The notes under the pieces were generated by a model. That model was not told where the DNA came from. It did not search any database and saw only the letters and a program-made list of their open reading frames with translations. Source: Lucifuga dentata (Eukaryota > Chordata > Actinopteri > Ophidiiformes > Bythitidae). From it: 64,000 nucleotides of DNA. The position numbers and the translations under genes are program-made. The stretch covers positions 39,183 through 103,182 of the forward strand of contig VXCM01003141.1 of NCBI GenBank assembly GCA_014773175.1, given 5' to 3'. Positions 42,363 through 55,512 of this stretch are shown piece by piece (position 1 is the first letter of the stretch; the number at the start of each line of letters is the position of its first letter).

Positions 42363-43796
42363 TATAAGGAAGCCTGTGCTGTAAAACACCATAAGTAAGT
42401 AGCACATTACTGATGCTGATGTCAATGTTTGAACTAGCTGTTAATCAAAAGTTACCGATTATATTAACTAAGAGAGTTTAAAGCTTGAATGAAGACTTTC
42501 AGGCTTTATTTTTTTCCAGGAAATAAATTGAATAATGCTTCAGAGGTGTTCTTACCACATTCTTTATCTCCATCATGTCCAGTATTTTCCTACAATAGGA
42601 GCATTTGTTATACATTATTTCATAAGTAAAGCCAAAAAGAGACAAATCTTTGGCTTGGATTCTGTCTGGTTCATGAAGAGTAGCTGCTAACGTGTGTGGC
42701 ACTTGTTTTTAGGGCTCTGTGATGGCATCGTCAGGAAATCATTGACTGTCTCAGGTTGATCACTGACTTGTTAGCAACGTGTTGTTCTGTTGGTGACTGA
42801 TGGCTGTTTGGTCAGGTGTGTCCACACGAGTCGTGTAAAGCAGTAACCTGGGCGTGTCCTGCACAGGTCTGCTGATGTAAAACCGCCCCAGTTTCAGCAG
42901 GTTTGCATGTTTGTTTTTCCTCCGTCCTGACAGCGTGCTGCAGGTAACAGCAGCTCAGGTGATAGTTTGGCCTCGCAGCATAAGCAGGCCTCTTCTCTTT
43001 TCCCATGCTTATTTCCTGTCCTGCAAACAAAAGCAGCAGTTAGTAGCGTGTTTGTGTTTGCAGTTCTCAGGCTCTTCTTTATTGCAAAGCTCAACAACTT
43101 CCCTTAGATAAATCAGCGATGAGTGTGTCTCTCCAGCTGCCGCCTTTATCTGCTGTACTGGAACTGACGCTGCAATCTACTTAGTCACTACTTTGGTGAC
43201 CAATTCCCTCTCAACACCTTCTGTGATTCTATCCAGTCACCCGCTTTAGCACTTCTGCTGAAGGTTTTCCACGCCTTCATAAACCCGCGCTGACACTGAT
43301 GAGCTGTTACACGTCTCCCTTTTTGTGGTATTTCTGAAAATACTACACCAGTATGTCATTCAAAATGCCAAAACACTGCATAATGTACTTGAGACCTGCT
43401 GCAAAACCATAACAAAAGGAAAACTGTGGTGCATTTAAAAATGGCAGCAAGGTTTCAAGGTATTATTACTAAAATTCTTATAAAGCCATTTAAAATTGAT
43501 CCTTAAATGAAAAGAAGTTGCAGTTATTGGTTCAGATATCAGTGGATACTTTAATGTCTCAACCCCTCTAGTCATGTTGTGTTGTTTGTATCCGCTAAAG
43601 CATTTTTAAAGCACATACTTCCTCCAGCAGCCACCAGATTTATTGGCTATCAAGGTCTGAGTGTGTATTAATTTGCTGCTTCACCGCCTCGCCCGTTCTG
43701 CTTTCATCATCATCCTTCCTTCAGGCTCGTCATCATGAGAAAACCTAACTATGATGTGTTCTGCATGCAAGAACGTCATGTTATGAATTTGGGATA

Positions 43797-44383
43797 TTAA
43801 AGGACCATACCGTCCATTTTGCGTGTTTGAGCCTAATATGTTCAATTTTCATACATGTTACGTTACTGACAATCATTTCCCAAAGGATAAAACCGTATTT
43901 CAGCTTTCCTGATATTTTGCAAAATCTCTTAATCTTTCAAAATCAAATATTCAAGTGATACACCCACCTTAAAAATCCATGTTTCTCCTGCTAATAGTTA
44001 CACAGCCTTATGAAGTCACGGTCCTTTAAATTTTTCCATAAACGCAGGTCTTCTTTTGGGACTATATTCCCTGGTGGAGGCATACATTCACTCCATGCTT
44101 TTTATTGCGCTTAAATGCTAAAATAACATAACTTTGAAAAAAACCTGAATACACGTCTTGTTGGTGATGATGGATTACCTATCCCAAGAACATTTAAAGT
44201 ATCAACAAGTTGATTTTAATAGCAGAATGAACTGAAACCAATGGAGGTCTGGAAGGTAGGAAAAACATTTTTAATTCACCGTTCCAGTAGTATGCTTTGG
44301 GAAATGATTGTCAGTAACATTATGTGTATGAAAATTGAATATATTAAGCTCAAACATGCTAAATGGCCGGTATGGTCCTTTAA
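43797..44383. mobile_element. TTAA-flanked MITE, copy E (reverse)
   Basis: TTAAAGGACCATACCGTCCA to GGTATGGTCCTTTAA. The internal order is opposite to copies C and D (gatgatggattacctatccc where D has ggataggtaatccatcatc), so D and E are inverted with respect to each other. Confidence 0.85.
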
Positions 44384-45733
44384 ACACTCAATATTAAAAG
44401 GCAGTGGTAGATTTAGACAGGTTAGGCTGTCTTCTTTAAGCCATTTGTCACAGACAACGACTTGATGCATTCTAGGTTATATAGAAATCTTTAATGTTCA
44501 CAAATGTGCCGTACCACTTAAAATGATCTTGTTTTACAGGATTAAACACTGATAGATTAACTTGTATCTTGAATTATTGAGTATCATTGGTGCAGTCCTT
44601 CATTAACCCGAGTCAGTAGGCTTATTTCATTTTCTTATTACAAATTAAAAATGGGTATCATGACCTGTCAGAATAACTAGAAGCCGTAGAGTAGAAGAAG
44701 TTTGTGCACAGTTTATTCCACTGACAACATGAAGTAACTTTTAAATGCACAGATGAACACATGTCCACACACAGTGGGACGGTCTGAGGGAAATGTTAAT
44801 GAGATCAGGCCATCTGCAGTACGTTTTAATACTCGTTCTGTGCCTTATTTAATGGGCTTATTATACCACGTTTTGTTGGGGATGAGCTCTGCTCACTGCC
44901 AGGATTATGGAGCTTTATATAGACACTGAATCATTTTCTGTTTCAGTAAATCCCAAATTTTTTTATGCAAAGGACACCCAAATTAAGACATTAAACATTA
45001 ATATATTTAAGTACCAATCTGTGGATGATATTTTACATTATCATCTGATGAAACACTGATTTTTAAATACTGATTTTTCACCATTAAGAAAACCTCCTCC
45101 GTCATATGTGAGTTCAGCTCAAATTACATGGTCAAAAAAATTCTGATTGGACCAACAGACTCCAATTTGTAAAATATTTTTTTTAGAAGGAAGTCCCTTC
45201 ATTGTTGTTGGGATAGTTATTGTCATGACGTATATCCAAGAGTAGCAGTCCTTAGTCACTGTTTTAGGAACCAACGGACTTGCTCCAACGCATGGTGGCC
45301 ACATCCATATTATGGAGGAGGAATAGTAGTTACTCAAACACGTGAACTATTTTCATGTTTCAACACAGCAAAGATTTGCTACCATGGAGCGTGTTTGTAA
45401 AGCTGGGCTTTAATTTACATTTCAACACTCGAGCTTCTCCCGCCTTAAAATCTATTAGCATGAGTTAACCAATTCAAAATATGAGTCGCACATGCTGTTC
45501 TTGATCTGGTTTCTGTTGTGAATTTTGACATGGTCTTGAATGTCTTCACGGATGCCACCTTTCAGGAAAATCATAGCAGGAAACAGTTAAAGCAGGAAAG
45601 TCTGGAGTGTAGTTGTGTCGGTTGATGGCTCACAGTTTCTGCTGCCAAAGGAATGAAGAAGCCCTGAGGGGTAATACTGGTCTGAACTGTTCTCAGGCGT
45701 GCACACACACACACCTTTTTTTCCACCTTCTGT

Positions 45734-46363
45734 TTAAAGGATCATACCGTCCATTTTGCATGTTTGAGCCTAATATATTCAGTTTTCATACATGTTATGT
45801 TACTGACAATAAAAATCGTATTTCAGCTTTCCTGATATTTTGCAAAATCTCTTAATCTTTCAGAATCAAATATTCAAGTGATACACCCACCTTAAAAATC
45901 AATGTTTCTCCTGCTAATAGTTATGCAGCCTTATGAAGTCACGGTTGTTTAAATTTTTCAATAAACGCAGGTCTTCTTTTGGGACTATATTCCCATACAT
46001 TCATTCTACGCTTTTTATTGAGCTTAAATGCTAAAGTTGCGTAACTTCGAAAAAACCTGAACATACGTGTTGTTGGCGATGATGGATTACCTATCCCAAG
46101 AATGTTTCAAGTATCGAGTTGATTTTAATAGCGTACCAGAATGANTGATGGATTACCTATCCCAAGAATGTTTCAAGTATCGAGTTGATTTTAATAGCGT
46201 ACCAGAATGAACTGAAACCAATGACGGTCTGGAAGATAGGAACATTTTTTTAAATTCACCTTTCCAGTAGTATGCTTTGGGAAATGATTGTTAATAACAT
46301 TACATGTATGAAAATTGAATATATTAGGCTCAAATGTGCAAAATGGCCGGTATTGTCCTTTAA
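45734..46363. mobile_element. TTAA-flanked MITE, copy F (reverse)
   Basis: TTAAAGGATCATACCGTCCA to CCGGTATTGTCCTTTAA, same orientation and subfamily as copy E. Length is inflated by the duplication 46080-46210. Confidence 0.85.
46080..46210. repeat. assembly duplication around N 46145
   Basis: 65 identical bases on each side of one N, inside MITE copy F. Confidence 0.9.
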
Positions 46364-47678
46364 AGCCACCTGCTCTTCTTATTCATCCGGTCCAACTTTC
46401 CAGCTCACGTCTTGCTGTTTGATGACCTCTTGATGATTGCAGTTTTAGCTCGCTTCAACAGTGCATAAATTTGCTCAAGCTGCAGCCTTATATGGTTATC
46501 TGATTATCTAATTATGTAATTGTCTGATTAGTAACTACATGCATAAATGTGGTGCTGAATCATTTTATACTGTTGAACAGGTAGGACTCATGTTTAAAGG
46601 GGTTTAAGACGTCAGCGACAAAACTGCCACAACAACTTTGACCTTAGTGACACACAATGAAACACAGTTCAAGTGATTTATAAAAATAATCTGACCTTAA
46701 AAATAAGGCAAAATGAATACATAGTAATAATAAATAAAAACAGACCTTCTTTATAATTCCATTCCAGTGATCGTAAGAATACACTTTCTCTGATGTGGTT
46801 TACAATAGAGGTTCTATCTGAAAGGTAAATGGTGTGAAACCGTAGATATTTATGCTAGATTTGTCCCAAAAGTAGCTATTTGTACAATAGGGCTAATAAT
46901 TTAGCATTTTACTTGAAAATAATGAGCAGATGCTAACCTTGATAGTTGCTTTCATTTTTTTCTGTAATTAGTATAATAACATTAGCAGACACAGCTAATC
47001 CCTCTGGTTAAAGATACATGAGTTATTATAACATGCATATCTGTTCTGTTATAATCAGAAAGATGGAGCCACGTATGTCATCATCATCATCATCGTCATA
47101 TATCATTGTATGGCAGCAGTATAACATGGAAAAATATAGTCTAAAATATCATCTAAAAGTTAGTTTTCCACACCGTTTAAATAGATTTGCATGTGTTAAA
47201 GATGAGATGATGATACAGGTTTAACTTTCTTTTATTTTCTTTTTTTCTTTTTGTGTGTCGCACCCTGAATGACAGGAATTAGACTCACGATGAAAAGAAT
47301 GATTTAAAAAAAAAAAAAAAAAANAAAAAAAAAAAAAAAAACTACAACTGTGAATAGAGTAATAAATCTGCTGGATCGTGATTATACAGTGGATCATTCA
47401 GCGTAGCGTCGCTGTCCACTCCACTACCATTTCTTTGACTGGGACTAGAGAGAAAGAGACCGCATTCACTCAAAGAAGTGTGTGTGTGTGTGCGCACACT
47501 TAATCACTCTGGGAGCTCAATTGTATGTGTGTGTGCGTGTGTGTGTTTGGGGCTATTATGTCAGCTGGGATGGCTTTTGTAGTATATTGTGCAGAGCGGC
47601 ATTATGTGCAGGAGGGTGGGAGGGCAGGTCAAACACTGGCTGCTGTGGCAGCTTGGGAAGAGTGAGTATCACATCTGT

Positions 47679-47719
<41 letters not shown>
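47679..47719. repeat. (CT)n microsatellite
   Basis: Nearly pure CT tract with one interruption, about 170 bases upstream of the candidate alternative first exon. Confidence 0.9.
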
Positions 47720-47727
<8 letters not shown>

Positions 47728-47891
47728 GTGTTTATATCAGTGTGTGTAAGTGAATAACAGTCAGTGTGTGTGTTTGAGAGGGCAGAGAGAGAGTTTGTGA
47801 ATAAGCAGAGATTGCTGCGTTCCTCTGCATCAGCAGCACCGTAGCCGTGAAGAGTTTTTCCTCTGCAGCAGCAGCAAAGCTACAGGACAGC

Positions 47892-47915
47892 ATGTACCCA
47901 GACGAGAATGAGACG
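47892..47915 (+). CDS. arhgap12: candidate alternative first coding exon of arhgap12
   Basis: ATG (47892) and seven more codons give MYPDENET, ending at a strong donor ACG/GTAAGG in phase 0, the same phase as the end of the SH3 exon (41014). The preceding 100 bases look like a 5' UTR (ctgcagcagcagcaaagc). Splicing to the next arhgap12 exon would make a product without the SH3 domain. No transcript evidence is available; it could be chance or the start of a different gene. Confidence 0.35.
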
Positions 47916-48383
47916 GTAAGGCAGTTTCTTTACCCTTGCATGTGTGTATTGACGCAAGCGAAATGAGATTAAAGCTAAAGAAACATTCAACTTCAGGTAT
48001 CGTGTTCCGCGATACATATGTTTTCTGCTGAGTCAGCATCAGCTTCAGTATATTGCATCCCATGTTGAAGTAGTGCTCTGCAGAGTGACTCATACATGTG
48101 AAAATTCTAACAATCAGCTCATTCCAGGGCCTAAAGCTTTTACAGTTATAGGAAGCACTTCAGCACACACACACACACACATGCCAGCTGGCACTGTTGC
48201 ATTCACTCTGAGAGAATTATTGTTAATAAACAGCTGTTTGTTTTACATTGCATGCTACGTCTCTCCACTGTTTTGATCCCAGTCATGCAAGCAGAAACTG
48301 TTGAGCCTAAAGTTATCAACAAATGCACACATGCTTTCAGTCAAACACACTCAGAGCTGATGTCACTATTTCTCTTTTCTCAT

Positions 48384-48405
48384 TGTGTGTGCATGTGTGT
48401 GTGTG

Positions 48406-48436
<31 letters not shown>
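48384..48436. repeat. (GT)n(CT)n microsatellite
   Basis: Alternating GT then CT dinucleotide run. Confidence 0.85.
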
Positions 48437-48443
<7 letters not shown>

Positions 48444-49471
48444 CACAGCTAATCTTGCAGGGTAGTTTACAGGCTCAGGGCAGATTTGTGTTTATTATCC
48501 ATGTGTTCAGCATGAGCGCTCACAGTGATCCATAACATTGATTGTGAAAACCCCAGATACCTTCTTACTGAACCCATAAAATCGCTCACCACAAGGAACA
48601 GACGGGTGATTCAGATGCGCACGCAGATCTTCAAAGCGATGATGGCATGCGACAGGATAGCCGAGAGGATGCACTAAGTGGCTGCCATGCTTCATTACAT
48701 AAGCCCCAGCTACGTAACGTTTGTTTGGACAGCTGGCTGGTGAGACGAGCGTGGCGAGTAGCGATGATGGGAGAGAGGACAATGTGAAGGCAGAAGGTGT
48801 TAGACACAATATTCTGTGATGTTTATTTGTGGATATTTGGTCTAACAAAGAGTAGTTGAGCTTTAACATGTTATTTGAACTCAAATATTGTTTTTATTTT
48901 TCATCAGGAGCTAAATAAGAACTAAACTTATTTTTGAATTTTGAACTAAATTTATTTTTCATCAGGAACTAAATATGAAGCTTGTTCTTGGTTATACTTA
49001 GCATCATTAATAATAGATTTACTGACAGCATCAGGCTGTTGCATGCTTTTCCTTAAGCAGTTTATTTAAATATCCTTTTCTCAGTCTACTGTAGTTTGTT
49101 ATTACTCTGTTCTGTCTCTAAATGATTGTCTAAATCCTGCTAAAAGTAGCCACAGAGAACTCTTTACACCATATAATCTCCTAGTCCATCATAAATAAAG
49201 GTTTGCTTGGGGCCCTGCCCATGTACTTATGCATGTCTGGGTGGTGACATTATGCATTGTAATTTCTTACTTTCCATTGGGAAGGACTGTCTTTGTGTGC
49301 ACTTTGCCCTCAATGAAGCTCTGAGTCACATGATTAAAAGGCAATGTAGTAACATGGGTTTGTTAGTTTGACATTTAGCCAAGTTTTAATTGGACTATAA
49401 TGCACTAATAAAACATATAGCAACATGAAAGTCAATTTATAAATTCCCAATTTATAACTTTGGAGTTTTCC

Positions 49472-50041
49472 TTAAAGGAATCTGCTGGTGATTTGGCATT
49501 TGAGCCCAGCAGATACATGACATCCATTTTCCAAAAACATACTATGGGAGCAATACATTTTCTAACTGTTTTTCCTACCTTCCAGACAGCCATTGGTTTC
49601 AGTTCATTCCAGTACACTATAGAAATCAACATGTAGAGACTTGAAACGTGTTTTAGATCAGTAATCAATCACAGCAAACACAACGTCTATCACATTTTTT
49701 GTCAAAGTTTCTTCATTTAATCAATCCAACGTGGAGCTTCACGGAAGAAAATGTACGCCTCCGCTGGGGAATATAGTCCCAAGAGACTATACTATACTTT
49801 ACTGAGAAATTAAAATGACATGATTCTACAATCATGAGTACGTGTTTGCAAGCGAAACATTGGTTTTTAAGTTGGGTGTATCACCTGAACATTTAATTTT
49901 GGAAGATTGCTTAAAGATTTGGCAAAATAACGCTAAACCTAAAATACTGTTTTAAGTCTTGAAAAAATGGTTGTAATATGTATGCGGATAGTATTTATTT
50001 ATTGGACTCAAACTTGCAAAATCACAGGGATGGTCCTTTAA
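49472..50041. mobile_element. TTAA-flanked MITE, copy G (forward)
   Basis: TTAAAGGAATCTGCTGGTGA to GGGATGGTCCTTTAA, more diverged. Forward order (taccttccagacagccattg). It is inverted relative to copies E and F. Confidence 0.75.
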
Positions 50042-51061
50042 AGAAACATTTATATGAGGGATATCCCTACTTCAGGAAAGGTTTTCTAAGGTCTGGAGAA
50101 GTAGAGGAAATAAAATGAGTCTCCAAGGCATGGAAAGCAGAATATGGAGATGGAAAGATGTGTAGGAGTTGTGCATAGATTGTGGAGGTTTAGCAGCTCT
50201 GTAGGTTTCTGCAGCTAAAGCTTAAAAGAGGACAATGAACGCTCATCAGTCGGACTGGTTTAGCCTTCAATTACAAAGACGCACTTTCTCCCCAGAGCTT
50301 AGAGAGGGTTTCTTACAGACGTCACAAGTCAAAGGTTTGATGTCAGTAGGTCAATGCAGTTTTGACAGATGAGTTTTCAGCCATTTAGCGTTACAACCTC
50401 GGCTGGTTCCTGCATCACTTCGAGCGGAGATCACGGGATAAAGAAATCCATCTGTAAATGGGGAAATATCAACTCTTGGGATCGATGACGGGATGATCCC
50501 AGCTTAAGCTTTGTATAATGGTTAAGGCTTCTATTTCTGGGTTTTTCTAATAGATAATCAGGTTGTAGCCGTGCTATTAAAACCTGCGGTTGTGCATAAA
50601 TGATGTCACTAGGTCTCTTGTTTGCAGTCCGCTCAACGCTGCTCGCTGAGTTGAGCAAGGCAGCAGCAGCGTATTGAGTTGGAAGTATCATCCTGTATAG
50701 GCAGACTCCTGTAGACCCCTGTATTCATGAGTTGCTGCTGTCAACCATGATTGTGCTGTGAGTCAGTTTATGGCCTAACTTTTGTTCTTATTTGGTGTTT
50801 AACCATCATGGTGTGTTGAGGCAAATATTAGAAGTAATTGTTGAGATATTTCCAATTTCCTGTTTGTACCAGATTAGTATTAGATTAGCAGATTGCTCTA
50901 GGAGATCTGTCTACTGGTTCATCTTCTTTCTGCTTGGCTTCCTCCTCCTCCTGCCTCCCGATGACTCATTTTAAGTGTTTAATAATTTCCCATTCCACTT
51001 CCGTGTGACAGATTGACTGTTTGCCCTGGCTATCATTCTAGCAAGCATAACCAGAAAGCTT

Positions 51062-51065
<4 letters not shown>

Positions 51066-51100
<35 letters not shown>
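51066..51100. repeat. (CT)n microsatellite
   Basis: Pure CT run of about 35 bases. Confidence 0.9.
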
Positions 51101-51102
<2 letters not shown>

Positions 51103-52667
51103 CCAGAAGAACAGAAAATGGTATGATGATATTCGGTTTATTTCCTCATACCAGCAGCAAAAGCACCATTCCTCACAGATCGTTATTTTGCTCACTATGA
51201 TATGTTTTGAGAGAAGAAATAGATATGATTGGCTGGTAAAGGCTCTAGACTGTTCTGTTCTGTTGCATGTCTCTATGCTTGTGATATTTCTGTTTATTTC
51301 AGATGCCATATGAAGTTATTGAGACATAACTAAAGTTGATGTTTTCGTTTGTAGATGCAGTGCATCTTCTACAAGGCCAAAGCCACGACACAATTATTTG
51401 ACAGGTATAAAAATCTACCATAAAAGTAGAATGTTTTATAGCGTGGCAATGAAGAGAGTTATGTTCTTTCAGCAAAAATGGAGCTGATGTTTTTTTTTTT
51501 CTTTTTTTTTTTTTAAATCACAATGGCATATGGTGGAATTGCTGAAAAATTCACCTTTTATATGTTTAGCCTCCTCAGTAAAACCAAAGAGAAATCGCTA
51601 CAGAGACATTAGCGTCTTTTGGAGTCGTCGTCTTGAGTGTTGTCTCACTTGAGAAAAGAGAAGGAAAAACACTATATGTAAGTTTAATGATCATAGCTCT
51701 ATAATCTGATACGTCGCATCGCCCTGCTTCTATTGTGTCGCCCTCTTTGCTGTGTAAATAATGCAGGAAAGTGTCCCAGCGCCACACCTGCTTACCATGA
51801 CTGAGCATTTGAACCCGCCTTTTGGTTCCTGTCCCCCCAAAATGACTTAGTGCGACTCCCAAGCCTGATTTGTGTTTCCTTATGCTTGTATCCTCCGTAT
51901 GTATGTTATGTAATATGACAGGAAGTATCTGGAATGTTCTGCTGTCGTTGCTTCTTGGCAGATGCAATTTTATCCCATGGAGAAAAACAATCCAGCCCCC
52001 TTCATCTTGCGGAACTGGTTTGCTGCGAGCAGGTTTTCGTGCCTGCTTCAGGGTTGCCGTCTGAGCACGAAGCCAGAGACTTTGTGCAGACTTAAGCCAT
52101 TTGCATTCAAGACCAGAAATAAAGGCTTATGCCACGTGAATGGGTGGATTCTGAACAGGGGAAAGCAAACAGTTTGTTTCCCAGCACAGTATTTTTATAG
52201 TTTTTAGTATGTCTGGATAACTACAAAATTTCTGTCAGTTTCAGAAATGTTGGATCATGTTTGTCCGTTTGCGCATTGTATGCAGAAAATATGATCTCTT
52301 AAATTTCTTTATCTTAAATTGCTGTACTTTGTCCTCTTCCGCACACTGTAAAAGTGTAAATTTATTCTTGTAGCGTAAATCTTAGCAGTTTGCAAACCTT
52401 TGGTAGCCATGATCTGTATTTCATCAGCTTTACTGGAGATAAGATGGTTCAGGGACAGAAGGCTGCTGCTGCTCTTCCGGAATAACCTTGCAGGTGAAGG
52501 CCACAGCATGGAGAGAAATGCCAATGTTTTATTTTTCTTATGTCCTTTAAAGGCCACAGTAAATAATGAGACAGGAAAGTTCCAGAACAATATGTTTTCT
52601 GTCATGTCGCAATGGATTTTCATTCTTTCCCGGATATTCTTCTTCTCTTCTTGAGCCGATGAGTTAT

Positions 52668-53403
52668 CGTAAATGCTCTAATAAAACCGGTATTTAAATA
52701 ATGGATGATTTCTAGTTATAGCCAGGGGGAGAAGTCAGCAGGAAGAAATAGCGGCCAGTCTCAAATAAAGGCGGGTTTGGTGTATGGCTGTTACTGCCCG
52801 TGCAAATATTAATGTAATCTGCTGCTGCTACCAGACGACAGCAGCTATGTCTGAAATACCAAACCGCTTTAAACCCCCTTTCCAGCCTCGTCCCTTCAAC
52901 CTGAAGGCGTGGCCGGGCTCAACATGAAACAAAGTCATAAACGTGGAGCCTGTCCCCAGCTAGGAGTGAGTGATGCTCTGCTGTCATCACCAACCCAGAA
53001 AAGTGGATGAAAATTAACCTTTATAAAAGCTGCCTGGATGTTCACACTGATGCTTCTTCCTTTTAGCGTGTTTTTTATGCAGTTATGGATTCGTCCATCA
53101 GCGATGGGACACGCTGAAACCTGCTACGAGGCTTTAGTTTCCGTTTTGCTTCACACCACACATCCATAAGCAGCTGTTACAGGGATGCTGCCGCCTTAGT
53201 TTCAACATGGCACCACACTCATCGTTTCCAGATTGTTCTAAAGAAAAACTGAAGGACTCTATAACACAGCCGCGGGAAACTTTGGTGAGAAGCATGGACA
53301 TTATCTAGCTTAAAATTAGAAATAAAGGCCTGCCTCAAATAAAGGCCTGGTTCTCTGTCAGTTAAGGGAAATAAAGGCCCCGGCCGCTATTTGAGCATTT
53401 ATG
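52668..53403. mobile_element. probable non-autonomous DNA transposon
   Basis: Left end cgtaaatgctctaataaaac, right end in complement ccataaatgctcaaatagc. Inside, both flanks carry ctcaaataaaggc-type motifs (52758-52775, 53320-53345). The inverted repeat is short and imperfect and no target duplication is clear. Confidence 0.45.
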
Positions 53404-54185
53404 GTGAATTAGATGACTTTGCTATCGTCTTCCTCAGTGACATCTAATCAAAAACCAGTGACATCAAGGACACTTGATGCCAATTGCAGATGTCCGAATT
53501 ATGAGACTACAACAATGGCAAAATGACTGTCAGACTAGAGATAATTATCAACTGTGCAATCAGTATAATTCTTATTTACACTCACAGACAGAGCAGGACC
53601 ACAAACTTATTTGTGAAGCAGTTATCAAACAGTTTTGAAGAGTCTTTTGTCTTTAAGGCAGAGGTCTTGAATTTGGGATAAACTGTAGCTTTTGGATAAA
53701 TAAATGGCATCTTGTGCTGTCATGCTTTCAGTTGTATTTTGCATATTTTCCAGTGACTTGTCATCTTATGTTATACAGTACATATATTTGCATCTTGCAT
53801 ATATCATCATTACTTTTATGTGAAACGCTTCAGATACTCTTATGCTGTTTGATTATCAATTATGCGTGATGTTCCCATTTCAAGGTTGTTTTTTTTTTTA
53901 AGGCCCATTTAGCATAAAGGGGAAATAACCACACAAACAAAATGGATGCAGACGTGGGACAGATTACTGTAAGTTGCTGGTTCTTAAAATGTTGAAGTTC
54001 ATTGAAGAGAATCTTTGCTTTGTTTGGTCTACCTTTTTTTCTGCAGACAGATTCCTCTCAGCTTTAGGCTATAAAGTCTTTTTTTACAGGTAGAGGTCTT
54101 GACATGCCACAGTCTGAATTTGAGATCAATTTTAGCCAATGGATGCGTCTCTCTGCCTCTGTCTTCCTCATACCACCTTTTAACC

Positions 54186-54209
54186 CTCCTCCTCCTCCTC
54201 CTCCTCCTC
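54186..54209. repeat. (TCC)n microsatellite
   Basis: CCT/TCC triplet run. It produces the artificial poly-proline frame on the plus strand. Confidence 0.85.
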
Positions 54210-54659
54210 TTCTTCTTCCTTCTCCATTAAAAGATGTGCTGTTGAGGCATGCTGCGCCAAGGATATTGGGACACGTGGACATTTCTTTGTATCTGGAGGA
54301 GGTGAAAAGTGTTGAGATGATTTGTTTTTTTCTCTCCTCTGCATTCTTTGAGGCATGCAATGACAGGTCTATACTTGTAAAATGGCCTGTGAACGATTCA
54401 TAAAGATGAAGAAATATCAATTCAAAACTGAGATTGATGGGAAGATGGCAAAAAAGGAACAGTTTGCAAGAGTTGTGTGACTTGATGCTGCTTTTGTTGT
54501 AAACTCAGAACTTGGCATTTCTGACTTCCAACCAACAAAAGTCAAAGAAAACCAGCAACAACAAATCATTGCTAAATTTTATGAGTTACCAGATACTTAA
54601 CACCTGCAGACGAACCCACATTAAATCTGATTTGAAGACAATGGAAATTACCATATAAA

Positions 54660-55510
54660 TGGTAATGTAATGGAAATGTGAAATGATTCAGTTATGGAAT
54701 CGTTTATCTGACATGGCTGAAGACAGGATAAATAAGAAGGTCTTCATTTGGAGTAAACTACACAACTCTCCATGGGACAAAGGAATCTCTGCAATTTTTG
54801 AAGAAGCTGGTCTTCAGTATATTCACAGAAATAATCTACAATGCAAAATTAATGTAATTAAAAGCAAGCTCTCCTCTGTTTTTGAAAAAAATGAGATAGA
54901 GATATTATGTTAAAACCAAAATTGCAGATTTATATTCATATTAAGCAAAATTATGTCCCTGAAGTCTATGTCACATCACATGTATCAAGAAGCCAAAGAT
55001 CTTTAATTGCTCAGTTGCAAACAGGCATCCTTCCTCTGAATGTGGAAATCGGTAGATTTAGAAATATACAGGAGGAAAATAGACTGTGTGATTTGGGTGG
55101 TTGGGAGAGGTTGAGGATGAGATGCACTTTCTTTTGTACTGTATTTACTATGATGATTTGAGAGGGTTAATGTTTGATGAAATGTTTGTTAAAGAGCCAG
55201 AGAGTTTTTGGTGGACAGATTATCAGAAATTGGAATGGCTGTTTAGTTTTGGGGTTTTTAAGTTAATTAATTTTGTTTCAAAAGCCTGGAAGAGAAAGCA
55301 GGATGGGTTATCTGTTCAATGACTATAGTATGTGGAAAAGTTTTGTTTGTTCTTCTTCTGTAATTTTTATTTGAGTTGTGGTATCATTGTATATGTTTGT
55401 ATATGTTTATATGGAAGTATCCGGCATGTGTGTAATGGTGTCTTGTAAGCCCATGTGGGCTGGGCACGTGTGTGTATGACACCTTAATAAAAATATATTC
55501 ATTCATTCAT
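54660..55510 (+). mobile_element. LINE ORF2 C-terminal remnant with (ATTC)n tail
   Basis: Frames give LWNRLSDMAEDRINKKVFIW, RSLIAQLQTGILPLNVEIGR followed by EENRLCDL, and GEVEDEMHFLLYCIYYDDLR in sequence: the Cys/His-rich end of a non-LTR retrotransposon protein. The frames are separated by a stop and frameshifts. It ends at aataaaaatatattc and an attc repeat (55497-55512), the probable 3' end. Confidence 0.7.
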
Positions 55511-55512
55511 TC

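Noticed and set aside
47482..47757. plus-strand ORF rich in Ser/Leu/Cys-Val
   Set aside because: Composed of (GT)n and (CT)n microsatellite translation.
48507..48884. 125-codon minus-strand ORF in a CpG-richer stretch
   Set aside because: No family resemblance, no splice or promoter context; open frame probably by chance.
54104..54403. plus-strand ORF with a run of prolines
   Set aside because: The proline run is a (TCC)n microsatellite; the rest has no family resemblance or splice context.
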